From NCBI RefSeq assembly GCF_017876515.1, contig NZ_JAGIOC010000001.1, positions 3,162,001 to 3,226,000 on the forward strand: a stretch of DNA of 64,000 bases. Reading direction: 5' to 3'. Below are positions 1-8,220 of the stretch, in pieces. A program made the position numbers and the translations under genes. The DNA is from Brachybacterium fresconis. Its GTDB lineage: Bacteria > Actinomycetota > Actinomycetes > Actinomycetales > Dermabacteraceae. The notes beneath the pieces are model-generated. The model worked only from the letters and a program-made list of their open reading frames with translations, did not search any database and was not told the origin of the DNA. Within the stretch, counting starts at the first letter, position 1, and every line of letters begins with the position of its first letter.

Positions 1-1
1 C

Positions 2-1126
2 TTCCTCGCCGACATCCAGCTCTCCCGCCCCTTCTTCGGCACGCTCTTCCTCGTCGGCACGGTTCTGCTGCTCCTGGTGCGCTTCTCAGTCCGGCGGGTG
101 GTGAACCGGGCTCGCACCCGGGGTCTTCTGCGCTCACAGATGCTCGTGGTGGGCGCGACCGGGCACGTGAGGGGCATCGCGCGCACCCTGGCGCGGGAGA
201 CCTGGCTCGGCTACGACGTGGTCGGGGCGGTGACGCCGTTGCACGAACAGGTCGACGCCGAGCAGGCCGGGGTTCCCGTCCTCGGCGACGAGTCCCACCT
301 GCTCTCTCTGGTGCGTGACCAGGAGCCCGACGTCGTCCTGTTCACCGCGGGATCCTCCGCCAGTGCGGAGGAGTTCCGGCGCATCGCCTGGGATCTCGAG
401 GAGCTGGACGTGGACGTCATCGTGGTTCCCGGGGTCAGTGAGATCTCCGGCGATCGGATCCGCATGCGGCCGGTCGCCGGTCTCCCACTGGTGCACATGG
501 ACCTGCCGCGAGCTCGCAAGGCGCTGCGCTGGACCAAGCGCGCCTTCGATGTGGCCGCCAGTGCAGCGCTGCTGCTGGTGTTCTCCCCGGTCCTGGCCGC
601 GATCGCGCTGAGCGTGTGGTGGGGCGACCGCGGCGGCGTCATCTTCCGCCAGGAGCGCGTGGGCCGCACGGGCGAGGGTTTCGAGTTCCTCAAATTCCGC
701 TCCATGGTCCTTGACGCCGAGGCGCGTCTCGCGGAGCTCGAGAAGCTCGAGCGCGACAAGGGCAACACCGTGCTGTTCAAGATGGCCGACGACCCCCGCG
801 TGACACGCGTGGGCAAGGTGCTGCGCCGCTACTCGCTGGATGAGCTGCCGCAGCTGTGGAACGTCCTGCGCGGCGACATGAGCCTGGTCGGCCCCCGTCC
901 CGCGCTCCCGCGGGAGGTCAGCGGGTACGACGAGGACGCGAACCGGCGCCTGGCGGTCCGGCCCGGCATCACCGGGCTGTGGCAGGTCTCCGGCCGCAGC
1001 GACCTCTCCTGGGAGGACACCGTGCGACTGGACCTGTTCTACGTCGACAACTGGTCCTTCACCCAGGACCTGCTGATCCTCGTCCGCACCTTCCGGGCTG
1101 TGCTGGCCTCGCGCGGGGCGTACTGA
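2..1126 (+). CDS. Polyprenyl-phosphate sugar-1-phosphate transferase, 5'-truncated by the window edge
   Basis: This membrane enzyme starts repeat-unit synthesis by moving a sugar-1-phosphate from a nucleotide sugar to undecaprenyl phosphate. The frame is already open at base 2 and reads through a hydrophobic stretch (FLVGTVLLLLV), so the GTG at 77 is an internal codon and the true start lies outside the window. The visible 374 residues hold a Rossmann-like CoA-binding-type middle domain, one membrane helix (AASAALLLVFSPVLAAIAL), then the catalytic bacterial sugar transferase domain with KFRSM, RRYSLDELPQLWNVLRGDM, SLVGPRP and RPGITGLWQVSGR. This is the layout of the WbaP/CpsE polyisoprenyl phosphoglycosyltransferases. 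It ends just before a hairpin terminator. The sugar specificity cannot be read from sequence. Confidence 0.93.
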   Translation, partial: FLADIQLSRPFFGTLFLVGTVLLLLVRFSVRRVVNRARTRGLLRSQMLVVGATGHVRGIARTLARETWLGYDVVGAVTPLHEQVDAEQAGVPVLGDESHLLSLVRDQEPDVVLFTAGSSASAEEFRRIAWDLEELDVDVIVVPGVSEISGDRIRMRPVAGLPLVHMDLPRARKALRWTKRAFDVAASAALLLVFSPVLAAIALSVWWGDRGGVIFRQERVGRTGEGFEFLKFRSMVLDAEARLAELEKLERDKGNTVLFKMADDPRVTRVGKVLRRYSLDELPQLWNVLRGDMSLVGPRPALPREVSGYDEDANRRLAVRPGITGLWQVSGRSDLSWEDTVRLDLFYVDNWSFTQDLLILVRTFRAVLASRGAY

Positions 1127-1144
1127 GGACGGCGGCTGTACGGT

Positions 1145-1182
1145 CGAGACCCCGGGAGCATCTGATCGCTTCCGGGGTCTCG
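1145..1182 (+). terminator. Hairpin terminator after the sugar transferase gene
   Basis: An 11-bp perfect inverted repeat (CGAGACCCCGG at 1145-1155 and CCGGGGTCTCG at 1172-1182) with a 16-nt loop begins 19 nt after the stop codon. There is no T-run, as is common in high-GC actinobacteria. It can serve both converging genes. Confidence 0.7.
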
Positions 1183-1282
1183 TGCTGTCGAGCTGACTGT
1201 GCAGGGTCGGCGCCGCGCACAGGCCGGCGACGGGCCCGCGCCAGGTTTCAGGGGTGACCTGACGCGGACCCGTCGCCGTGTC

Positions 1283-1735
1283 TCAGGGGGCGAGGGTGAC
1301 CTCGGCCGCCGCCGGGGCTGGGCCGCTCAGCGCGTCCAGCGCTCGCCGCAGCGCCGTGGAGGAGGTGTGCATCGTGTAGGGGAAGTAGACGACCTCGACC
1401 CCGACCGGGGCGAACTGCTCCTCGAGCAGCCGCCCCTTCTCGGTCCCGCGCCAGTCGTCACCCTTGAAGAAATGGGTGAAGCCCACGTCCTGCCAGGCGT
1501 CGAGCTTCGACGGGCTGGTCTCGACGTGGACGTCGTCGACGAAGCGGATCTGACTCACGATCTCGGCGCGCTCGGCCGTCGGGATCACAGGCTCGATGCC
1601 CTTGACCTGCCGCAGTATCTCGTCGCTCACGACGCCGGCGACCAGCAGGTCGCAGTGCTGCTTGGCGTGGCGCAGGAGGTTCAGATGCCCCACATGAAAG
1701 AGGTCGAAGGCTCCTGCCGCATAGCCGATGCGCAT
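1283..1735 (-). CDS. Glycerol-3-phosphate cytidylyltransferase-like enzyme (TagD family)
   Basis: Cytidylyltransferase-like protein of 150 residues that probably makes a CDP-alcohol such as CDP-glycerol from CTP and an alcohol phosphate. The nucleotidyltransferase signature GAFDLFHVGH (residues 8-17, HxGH form) is intact and the length matches TagD. The C-terminal RxxGxSTT element typical of TagD is altered (HTSST), so the substrate could differ from glycerol-3-phosphate. ATG at 1735 is preceded by a strong GAGGAGGAG ribosome site 8 nt upstream. It is convergent with the sugar transferase. A CDP-alcohol phosphotransferase 14 kb away is a plausible user of the product. Confidence 0.85.
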   Translation of the reverse strand: MRIGYAAGAFDLFHVGHLNLLRHAKQHCDLLVAGVVSDEILRQVKGIEPVIPTAERAEIVSQIRFVDDVHVETSPSKLDAWQDVGFTHFFKGDDWRGTEKGRLLEEQFAPVGVEVVYFPYTMHTSSTALRRALDALSGPAPAAAEVTLAP

Positions 1736-1798
1736 GGTCGGACTCCTCCTCGGGTCGCGGTCCGCCCGCAGTGGGTGAACATGCGATCCAGAGTACCG

Positions 1799-1830
1799 GG
1801 TAAAGCGGTAAAAAGGTAGAAAACGGACAT
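1799..1830. repeat. AT-rich 8-bp triplicate (GGTAAAGC/GGTAAAAA/GGTAGAAA) plus CGGACAT half-site upstream of the TagD-like gene
   Basis: Three 8-bp units at 1799-1822 form an AT-rich island in otherwise very GC-rich DNA, followed at 1824-1830 by CGGACAT. That heptamer is also one arm of the inverted repeats at 16146-16172 and 27210-27236. The island lies 64-95 bp upstream of the cytidylyltransferase start (minus strand), so it is probably promoter or operator DNA. No convincing -35/-10 pair could be assigned. Confidence 0.4.
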
Positions 1831-1936
1831 ATGAAATGGCGTGGCGCGTCGAGTCCGCGGCAGGGGTCGCGAGCCGGCGGCTCGACGAGGGGTGCTTGTG
1901 CAGCGGCGTTGTCCGGGCCGAGAATCTGGCTCGGGC

Positions 1937-2476
1937 TCAGTCTTGCGCCCCCGCGAGCAGGCGGTCCACGACCGGCAGCAGCTCCGCGGCCGTGATCGCG
2001 TCCTCGCGCGACGATCCGGGGTTCCCGCTGAGCGCGGCGTCGAAGTAGAGTCCGTCCCCGATCAGCAGGATGGCGTGGGCGGTCGCCTCCTCGGAGACCT
2101 CCTTGCGGATCAACTCGAGCCACTGTCGACGGGCGCGGTCCATCACCTCCTGTGCTCCGGTGTGGGACTCCTGGGCGAGCTGGGCGACGGCCACCAGGGT
2201 GCGATCCAGGGCGCAGTCGGTCCACACGGAGGTGCGCACGTAGTAGCGCGAGGGGCCGTCCGGGGCGGCGCGCATGGCGGTGATGTCCTCGGCCATGAGC
2301 TCGTCCAGGCGGTCGATCAGCCCCTCGGTCAGTGCGTCCTTCGAGGTGAAGTGGTAGAGCAGGCCGCCTTTGGAGACGCCGGCCCGTGCGGCGACGGCGC
2401 TCAGGGTGGTGGCGCGCTGGCCGTTCTCGAGCAGGATCGCGCCATAGGCGTCGAGCAGGGTATCGCGTGCGGACAT
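1937..2476 (-). CDS. TetR-family transcriptional regulator
   Basis: Repressor-type regulator of 179 residues. The N-terminal helix-turn-helix is clear (TTLSAVAARAGVSKGGLLYHF, about residues 23-43), followed by the all-helical ligand-binding region expected of TetR proteins. It is transcribed divergently from an MFS drug-exporter gene 129 bp away, with a 26-bp palindrome in between, the classic arrangement of a local repressor of an efflux pump. ATG at 2476 has a modest AAGG ribosome site. The inducer is unknown. Confidence 0.9.
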   Translation of the reverse strand: MSARDTLLDAYGAILLENGQRATTLSAVAARAGVSKGGLLYHFTSKDALTEGLIDRLDELMAEDITAMRAAPDGPSRYYVRTSVWTDCALDRTLVAVAQLAQESHTGAQEVMDRARRQWLELIRKEVSEEATAHAILLIGDGLYFDAALSGNPGSSREDAITAAELLPVVDRLLAGAQD

Positions 2477-2512
2477 GAGACCGACCTTACTGGGGGAGGG
2501 GTTTCCGGAGCC

Positions 2513-2541
2513 TTGAACTGTACCGTCTGGACGGGTTAGTT
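2513..2541 (+). promoter_or_regulatory. Promoter of the MFS exporter gene
   Basis: A -35 box TTGAAC at 2513-2518 and a -10 box TTAGTT at 2536-2541 are separated by 17 bp and lie 64 bp upstream of the MFS start. Overlap with the palindrome supports repression. Confidence 0.45.
2516..2541. promoter_or_regulatory. Palindromic TetR operator candidate
   Basis: The palindrome reads AACT-N3-CCGTC-TG-GACGG-N3-AGTT, with 9 matched base pairs in two blocks. It occupies the spacer and -10 of the inferred MFS promoter, so a bound dimer would block polymerase. The regulator gene lies 40 bp to the left. Confidence 0.65.
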
Positions 2542-2604
2542 TGGTCAGGGCGTCCGATCCCGTCCTCGACCCGCTCCGTCCTCGACCCGCCCCTGGAGGT
2601 CCCT

Positions 2605-4125
2605 GTGCTCCCCGCTCCCACGACCCCGGTGACCGAGCGCCTCGGCGCCGGCGCCCGCTGGTGGGCCCTGGCCGTGCTGACCCTCCCTGTGCTGCTCATC
2701 GCGATCGACAACACGGTGCTCTCCTTCGCGCTGCCCGCGATCTCCGAGGCGCTGGCGCCCAGCGGCCAGCAGCTGCTGTGGATCGTGGACATCTACTCGC
2801 TGGTCCTGGCCGGGCTGCTGGTGCCCATGGGCTCGCTCGGCGATCGCCTCGGACGGCGCCGTCTGCTGCTGATCGGGGCGACGGGCTTCGCCATCGTCTC
2901 CGCGCTGGCCGCCCTCTCCCCGGATGCAGCCACGCTGATCGTGGCCCGCGCTCTGATGGGCTTCTTCGGGGCGATGCTGATGCCCGCCACGCTCTCGCTG
3001 ATCCGGAACATCTTCACCGATCCTGTGCAGCGCCGCACCGCCATCGCAATCTGGGCGGCGGCGTTCTCCGGGGGTGCTGCTCTGGGGCCGATCGTCGGCG
3101 GTTTCCTCCTCGAGCACTTCGCATGGGGCTCGGTGTTCCTGATGGCCGTGCCCGTGATGCTTCCGCTGCTGCTGCTCGGCCCCGTGCTGATCCCCGAGTC
3201 GAAGGATCCCGAGCCGGGCCCGGTCGACCTCGTCAGCGTGCTGCTGGTGCTGGCGACCATGACGCCGCTGGTCTACGCTATCAAGGTCCTCACCGACAGC
3301 GGCCTCGCGCTGGTTCCCGTGCTCTGCGCGCTGATCTCCGTGGTGGCCGGCGTCGCCTTCGTGCGCCGACAGCTGGCGCGCTCCCACCCGATGCTCGACG
3401 TCACTCTGTTCACGCGTCCGGTCTTCACCGGCGCCGTGCTCGCGAACCTGCTCAGCGTGTTCTCCCTGGTCGGCTTCCTGTACTTCGTCTCCCAGCACCT
3501 GCAGCTGGTCAGCGGGCGCTCGCCGATGCAGGCCGGCTTGGTGCTGGTGCCCGGCCTGGTGGTCACGATCATCGCGGGCCTGCTGGTGGTGCGTCTGGTC
3601 CGATACGTCTCCCCGGCAACGGTCATCACCGGCGGACTGCTGTTGAACGCGCTCGCCTTCACGTTGGTCGCGGTGACCGGCACCTGGGGCTCGGACCTGC
3701 TGCTGCTGATCGCCTTCGCCCTGCTCGGGGCGGGAGTGGGCGCTGCGGAGACCCTCAGCAACGACCTCATCCTCTCGGCCGTGCCGGCGCGGAAGGCCGG
3801 TGCTGCCTCGGCGATCTCCGAGACCGCCTACGAGACCGGCGCCGTGCTCGGCACCGCCGTGCTGGGCAGCCTGCTGAATGCTGCCTACAGCCGTCACGTC
3901 CAGCTGCCCGTCGAGCTCTCGGACGCCCAGCGTGCCTCCGCCTCCGAGACCCTCGGCGGGGCCACCGCCGTCGCCGGCGAGCTGCCGAGCACGCTGGCCC
4001 AGCCGCTGCTGGCGTCCGCCCGGGCCGCCTTCGACTCCGGAGTGCTGCTGACCAGCGGCATCGGGGCCGTGCTGATGGTCATCGCTGCGGTCATCGCCCA
4101 CCGCACCCTGCGCCAGGCGACCTGA
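2605..4125 (+). CDS. MFS multidrug exporter, 14-TMS DHA2 family
   Basis: Proton-driven efflux permease of 506 residues in the cytoplasmic membrane. Length and about 14 hydrophobic segments fit the QacA/SmvA-type DHA2 drug:H+ antiporters. The family hallmarks are visible: DNTVLSFALPAI in the first helix, the loop-2 motif GSLGDRLGRRRLLLIG (about residues 76-91), and GGAALGPIVGG in helix 5. GTG at 2605 follows GGAGGT at 2595-2600. Control by the divergent TetR protein is likely because the palindrome lies on its promoter. The substrate is probably a hydrophobic cation or biocide by family, but this is not shown by the sequence. Confidence 0.93.
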   Translation: MLPAPTTPVTERLGAGARWWALAVLTLPVLLIAIDNTVLSFALPAISEALAPSGQQLLWIVDIYSLVLAGLLVPMGSLGDRLGRRRLLLIGATGFAIVSALAALSPDAATLIVARALMGFFGAMLMPATLSLIRNIFTDPVQRRTAIAIWAAAFSGGAALGPIVGGFLLEHFAWGSVFLMAVPVMLPLLLLGPVLIPESKDPEPGPVDLVSVLLVLATMTPLVYAIKVLTDSGLALVPVLCALISVVAGVAFVRRQLARSHPMLDVTLFTRPVFTGAVLANLLSVFSLVGFLYFVSQHLQLVSGRSPMQAGLVLVPGLVVTIIAGLLVVRLVRYVSPATVITGGLLLNALAFTLVAVTGTWGSDLLLLIAFALLGAGVGAAETLSNDLILSAVPARKAGAASAISETAYETGAVLGTAVLGSLLNAAYSRHVQLPVELSDAQRASASETLGGATAVAGELPSTLAQPLLASARAAFDSGVLLTSGIGAVLMVIAAVIAHRTLRQAT

Positions 4126-5198
4126 GGCGGGCTCGCCCCGTGGACCGTGGACCGTGGACTCCATGGACCGGTGGCTCCGTATATGTGGTTCGCCGGTCGA
4201 TAGAGTCCCGCGTTCCCTGCCCGTCCGGGCCCCTCAGGCGCCCGCCCCGCCCCGCGCCGGGTCAGACTGCGCGGATCCGGGAGGGTGCAGGAGGGCGAAG
4301 GTGGTCCCCCGCGACGCAGGATGGCCAGCAGCATCGGGCGCGTCGTGCGCCAGCTGACGAAGACCTGTTCCCAGGTCAGGCGGGTGACGCGGAAGCCGAG
4401 GAACTGCAGCTCGAGGTCACGCGCCCGGTCCCGCGCGTACTGCTGCTCGTCGTCGTGGAACTCACGGCTGTCGCACTCGATGATCCAGCGTCGCCCCGCC
4501 AGGATGTCCACGCGACCAACCGTCCCGATGTGCACCTGGACTCGCATGGGCACGCCCAGCGACTCCAGCCACCAGCGGACCGTCGTCTCCGTCCCGGAGC
4601 CGGCGCCTCGACGGATTCGTCCCAGGTCGCGCCTCTGGCGATGGGGGAGCGAAGCCACGATCTGCTCGGCCTGGTGGTCAGTGACTCTGCCCTGTTCCAG
4701 AGCGGATTCGAAGAGCGTCGCCGCGTCGACCGCGGCGAGGCAGCGCGCGGCGTGCTCGAGGACGAGGGGCAGCGGGGGAACGGGAGCGGTGTCGGGCCAG
4801 CTCCGCAGGGCCGGGCCGTGGTGGAGCAACGGCACGGGCGCCTGCGGGGTGCCGAGCCTCTTCCCGCCACGGCGCCGGATCGGACGGGCCGTCGCCAGGT
4901 TGTCACCGTCGGCGCGAGGGCCGCGCGCCCTGCGATGGCCGCGCGCCCGGCGAGGGCGGAAGACGTGCACGGCGTCCGGACGCGGCGGTATCCACAGTCC
5001 GTGCAGAGCGGCGGCGTCGAGGCAGGTCGGACGCACGCCCTGCTGCAGGATCGCCACAAGATCCGGCGGGGCGGCGGCGGTGACGTACCAGGGCTGAACG
5101 CTTCGGACCGACCCTTCCCGCAGCCACGTAGCGAACTGCCCTGGCTCGAGATCGAGATCATCGACGTCGGATCGATGGATGATGCCGGGGATGTGCAT
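3894..5198 (-). CDS. DUF559-type endonuclease-fold protein with an anomalous C-terminal overrun
   Basis: Residues 1 to about 300 resemble the actinobacterial DUF559/AbiEi-like proteins: an N-terminal winged-helix-like part, then a Vsr/restriction-endonuclease-like domain with RWIIECDSREFHD and RVTRLTWEQV. ECDS with a later Glu/Gln fits the E...D..ExK-type core. ATG at 5198 is chosen because protein homology-like sequence begins there (MHIPGIIHRSDVDDLDLEPG). No stop occurs until 3894, so about 160 low-complexity residues follow the domain and the frame runs 232 bp antisense into the MFS gene. The true end is probably near 4260, so a lost stop codon or frameshift is suspected. The DUF559 function is not established. 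Confidence 0.6.
   Translation of the reverse strand: MHIPGIIHRSDVDDLDLEPGQFATWLREGSVRSVQPWYVTAAAPPDLVAILQQGVRPTCLDAAALHGLWIPPRPDAVHVFRPRRARGHRRARGPRADGDNLATARPIRRRGGKRLGTPQAPVPLLHHGPALRSWPDTAPVPPLPLVLEHAARCLAAVDAATLFESALEQGRVTDHQAEQIVASLPHRQRRDLGRIRRGAGSGTETTVRWWLESLGVPMRVQVHIGTVGRVDILAGRRWIIECDSREFHDDEQQYARDRARDLELQFLGFRVTRLTWEQVFVSWRTTRPMLLAILRRGGPPSPSCTLPDPRSLTRRGAGRAPEGPGRAGNAGLYRPANHIYGATGPWSPRSTVHGASPPQVAWRRVRWAMTAAMTISTAPMPLVSSTPESKAARADASSGWASVLGSSPATAVAPPRVSEAEARWASESSTGSWT
4140..4160. repeat. 7-bp tandem repeat (GTGGACC x3)
   Basis: Three consecutive 7-bp units begin 15 bp after the MFS stop codon. It is one of many short tandem repeats near gene ends in this window. Confidence 0.7.
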
Positions 5199-5588
5199 GG
5201 GCCGAGCTGAGCATCGCCACGTGGTCACCGCCAGCGAGGGGCGCCCGATTGTGGACGAGGAGGCTCGAGGGCTTGCGGGGGAGGACGGTCGGAACCGCCA
5301 GGGAGTCCCGGCACTGGACGCTGCGGAGGACGTCTTCGTCCCGCCGACCGCTCCAGGGGCGTGCGCCGGTCGAAGACGTCCCGTGCATCGGGGAACGCCC
5401 CGTCTGAGCTGCCCGACCGTCCGCACTGTCCGGCCTTCCGAACGGCCCGACGGTCCACGCTGCCCGGCCTTCGGAGCTGCCTGTCCGTCCACGCTGCCTG
5501 TCCGTCCACGCTGCCCGTCCGCGACGCCCGCCCGCTGCGGTCGTGAGCATCCCTGTCGGGACCTGCGAAGGTGTGGGAATCTGGCCCC
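5199..5588. other. 390-bp gene-free divergent region with degenerate tandem repeats
   Basis: This separates the DUF559 gene from the PHP phosphatase gene. The right half is built of variants of GTCCACGCTGCC and GTCCGTCC. Exact GTCCACGCTGCC copies start at 5453, 5487 and 5504, spaced 34 and 17 bp apart. I see no convincing gene. Promoters for both genes must lie here but cannot be placed with confidence. Confidence 0.6.
5453..5515. repeat. 17-bp-period intergenic repeat
   Basis: GTCCACGCTGCC occurs at 5453-5464, 5487-5498 and 5504-5515. The last two belong to a 17-bp direct repeat with the unit GTCCGTCCACGCTGCCT, starting at 5483 and 5500. Confidence 0.7.
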
Positions 5589-6440
5589 ATGCGCCTTCCC
5601 GCCGACAGCCACGTCCACAGCGAGTTCTCCTGGGACACCGGCGGCCCCGACTCCGCCGCGCGCGGCACGATGGAGGCGAGCTGCCATCGCGCCGCCCGTA
5701 TCGGACTGCCGGGGCTGTTCTTCACCGAGCACCTCGACCTCGAGGATGCCTGGTTCAGCGACCCCGAGGACTTCGACGAGCACGAGGCGCATCTGCTGGG
5801 TGAGGACGGGATCGTCACCGTGCCCCGCTTCGAAGCGGACGGGTACCTGGCGAGCATCCAGCGCTGCCGGGCCGCCGTCCCCGCGCTGTGGATCGGCACC
5901 GGTCTCGAGGTCGGCCAGCCCCACCTGCGCCTCGAGGCCGCCGGGAGGCAGCTCGACCTGGACCACTTCGACCGCATCCTCGGCTCGCTGCATACCCTGG
6001 AATTCGAGGGGCGGCGGGCCGAGCCGAACACGCTGTTCAGGCGGCTGCCGGCCGACGAGGTGGTCCGCCGCTACCTCGCCGAGATCCCCGCCCTGGTCGC
6101 CGGGGACGAACCGTTCTCGGTCGTCACCCACCTCGACTACGCGGTGCGGTACTGGCCGGAGGACGAGATCGGCCCCTTCGATCCTCGCGCGTTCGAGCGC
6201 GAGTTCCGCGCAGCGATGGAGGCGATCGCAGAGAGCGGGCGCGCGTTGGAGATGAACACCCGACGCCTGTGGTCCTGGATGCCGCAGTGGTGGGCAGAGT
6301 CCGGGGGCCGCAGGGTCAGCCTCGGCAGCGATTCGCACAGCCCGGCCGCACTCGCCCATGGCTTCCCCGAGGCGGTCGCGATGATCGAGGCCTACGGCTT
6401 CCGGCCGGGCCGGCACCCCGAGGACCTCTGGACCCGCTGA
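5589..6440 (+). CDS. PHP-domain phosphoesterase, histidinol-phosphatase-like
   Basis: Metal-dependent phosphoesterase of 283 residues. PHP motifs are visible in order: DSHVHSEFSWD (residues 7-17), FFTEHLDL with the metal-binding Glu-His near residue 46, a long insert, GTGLEVG, SLHTLEF, VVTHLDY near residue 182 and LGSDSHSP near residue 250. This matches the HisJ-type histidinol-phosphatase fold, although no other histidine gene is nearby, so other small phosphoesters are possible. ATG at 5589 is preferred. A GTG at 5571 would add only six residues and has no better ribosome site. GAATCT at 5577-5582 could be a -10 box for leaderless initiation. Confidence 0.85.
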   Translation: MRLPADSHVHSEFSWDTGGPDSAARGTMEASCHRAARIGLPGLFFTEHLDLEDAWFSDPEDFDEHEAHLLGEDGIVTVPRFEADGYLASIQRCRAAVPALWIGTGLEVGQPHLRLEAAGRQLDLDHFDRILGSLHTLEFEGRRAEPNTLFRRLPADEVVRRYLAEIPALVAGDEPFSVVTHLDYAVRYWPEDEIGPFDPRAFEREFRAAMEAIAESGRALEMNTRRLWSWMPQWWAESGGRRVSLGSDSHSPAALAHGFPEAVAMIEAYGFRPGRHPEDLWTR

Positions 6441-6442
6441 GC

Positions 6443-6502
6443 CCGGCCGACGCCGGTCCGGCCGACGCCTGCCCGATCGACGCCTGCCCAGTCGATGGCG
6501 GC
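6443..6502. repeat. 15-bp tandem repeat, four units
   Basis: Degenerate units of 15 bp start at 6443, 6458, 6473 and 6488 (core CCGGCCGACGCC). They lie between the PHP gene stop and the 3' end of the MATE gene. Read on the plus strand they spell PADAG/PADAC/PIDAC/PVDGG. Confidence 0.75.
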
Positions 6503-6540
6503 CCGGCCGGCCGCGCGCACCAGGAGACGGGCACCGCCGT

Positions 6541-7917
6541 TCACTCACCCAGCCGCATCCACCTGTCCCCGCGCACCCGCACCCCCAGCGAGACCGCGCG
6601 GGCGATGAGGAAGATCAGCGTGCACGCGACCCACAGGGCCGCCAGCGCCCACGGCCCTGCCCAGCCGGAGTAGTACACCAGCACCGTGAACGGGAGGGTG
6701 ACCAGCGCGTTGATCACGCCGACCTTCGCCAGGTAGGGGGCATCGCCGGCACCCATCAGCACTCCGTCGAGCACGAACACGTACCCGGCCACGGGCTGGG
6801 CGATCATCAGCACCCACAGGGCCGCGCGCAGGTTCTCCTGCACGGCGACGTCCGGGGTGAACAGGCCCGGGATCACGTAGCTGGCCGCCAGCAGCAGCAC
6901 CCCGGTGACCACGCCGCCGCCGACGCCCCACACCATCAGCCGACGGGTCACGGCGCGCACGGAAGCGGCATCGGCCGCTCCGAGGAACCGACCCGTCAGC
7001 GCCTGGCCGGCGATCGCCAGTGCATCGAGGGCGAGGGAGAGCAGCGTGAACACGGTCAGGGCGATCTGATGGGCGGCGAGCTGCACGGCGCCGAGCTGGG
7101 TGGCCACCAGCGTCCCGGCCAGCAGCACCACGCGCAGGGACACGGTGCGCACGAACATCGGCAGCGATTCACGGCCCGCCGAGGCCACCTGGCCCAGGTG
7201 CGGCCGCAGCGCCACCTGCTCGCGGCGGGCGGCGCGCACCACGATCGCCAGCAGCACCAGCGCCATGCCCCACTGGGCGATCACCGTGCCGATCGCGCTG
7301 CCGGCGATGCCCAGCCCCGCCCCGAAGATCAGCACCGCGTTCAGCGGGATGTTCACCACCGCCCCGGAGACGGCCACGATCAGCGGCAGCCGCGCATCCT
7401 GCAGGCCTCGGATCAGCCCGGTCGCGGCCTGCACGGTGAGCATCGCGGGCACCCCGAGGGCGCTGAGGTGCAGATAGGTGACGGCTTCCGTGAGCACTGC
7501 GGGGGAGGGGCCGAACAGCGACAGGATCCCGGCGCCACCGACCAGGAGGACCACCACCGCTGCGGCACCGATCATCAGCGCGAGCCAGCAGGCGTCCACC
7601 CCGCGCGAGATCGCCTCGCGGCGGCGACCGGCCCCGAAGGCACGGGCGACGGAGGCGGTGGTCGAGTAGGCGAGGAACACCGACAGCCCGATCACGGTGG
7701 TCAGGACCGCGGACGCCAGGCCCAGGCCGGCGAGGGAGACGGTGCCGACCCGGGCGATGAACGCTGAGTCGGCCATCAGGAACAGCGGTTCGGCGATCAG
7801 GGCGCCGAGGCTGGGGACCGCCAGGCGCAGGATGTCCCGGTCGACGGTGCGCCGGGCGCGACGGGCGGACCCGGGGGTCGCGGTATCGGGGGAGGTGGGG
7901 ATGGAGGGATCGGGCAC
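6541..7917 (-). CDS. MATE-family exporter
   Basis: Cation-coupled exporter of 458 residues with about 12 membrane helices. The MATE/DinF hallmarks are ADSAFIARVGTVSLAGLGLA in the first repeat, the matching second-repeat region GQALTGRFLGAADAASVRAV, and PVAGYVFVLDGVLMGAGDAPYL near the C-terminal half. GTG at 7917 was chosen because a GGAGG sits just before it and the N-terminus then carries a short polar tail before the first helix (DILRLAVPSLGALIAEPLF). The GGAGG-to-GTG gap is only 1 nt, so a GTG 18 nt further upstream is also possible. Substrate unknown. Divergent from the RND gene. Confidence 0.9.
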   Translation of the reverse strand: MPDPSIPTSPDTATPGSARRARRTVDRDILRLAVPSLGALIAEPLFLMADSAFIARVGTVSLAGLGLASAVLTTVIGLSVFLAYSTTASVARAFGAGRRREAISRGVDACWLALMIGAAAVVVLLVGGAGILSLFGPSPAVLTEAVTYLHLSALGVPAMLTVQAATGLIRGLQDARLPLIVAVSGAVVNIPLNAVLIFGAGLGIAGSAIGTVIAQWGMALVLLAIVVRAARREQVALRPHLGQVASAGRESLPMFVRTVSLRVVLLAGTLVATQLGAVQLAAHQIALTVFTLLSLALDALAIAGQALTGRFLGAADAASVRAVTRRLMVWGVGGGVVTGVLLLAASYVIPGLFTPDVAVQENLRAALWVLMIAQPVAGYVFVLDGVLMGAGDAPYLAKVGVINALVTLPFTVLVYYSGWAGPWALAALWVACTLIFLIARAVSLGVRVRGDRWMRLGE

Positions 7918-8220
7918 GCCTCCATTGTCGAGCACCTCGCCCGAGCGGGCACGTGCGCCCCGGCACAATGCGCTACCCGACCGCTGCGCCGTCGCAGCTC
8001 TCCGACGGCGCACCCGCGGCGCCTCCGCCAAGCGCCCGCGACGGCGGAGCGGTCCCGGTGTCGGCCACCTCACCCTGGGGCGTGCACTTCTCCTACGGAG
8101 GTCGGATACCTCGATACAGGTCCGTATGGAACAGTTCCTTCCAGGGTCCGACGACGAGCCCTCGGACGCGGGATGTCGCCGTGTCGACCACCCCGTCATC
8201 AGCATCTCCCGAGGAGCAGG
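7918..8220. other. 303-bp divergent intergenic region between MATE and RND genes
   Basis: No gene is evident. A directly repeated GATAC(C/A) at about 8105-8120 (ATACCTCGATACAGG) with nearby AT-richer DNA is the best candidate for RND promoter DNA. No clear -35/-10 pair or operator palindrome was found. Confidence 0.4.

Noticed and set aside
2541..5210. Long plus-strand frame of 889 codons across the MFS gene and the DUF559 region
   Set aside because: It is an Arg/Pro/Ala-rich shadow frame, typical of GC-rich DNA, and conflicts with the clear MFS and DUF559 proteins.
5453..5520. Possible CRISPR-like or iteron array near 5450-5520
   Set aside because: Units are short (12-17 bp), there are no spacers of regular length and no cas gene, so it is an ordinary tandem repeat.
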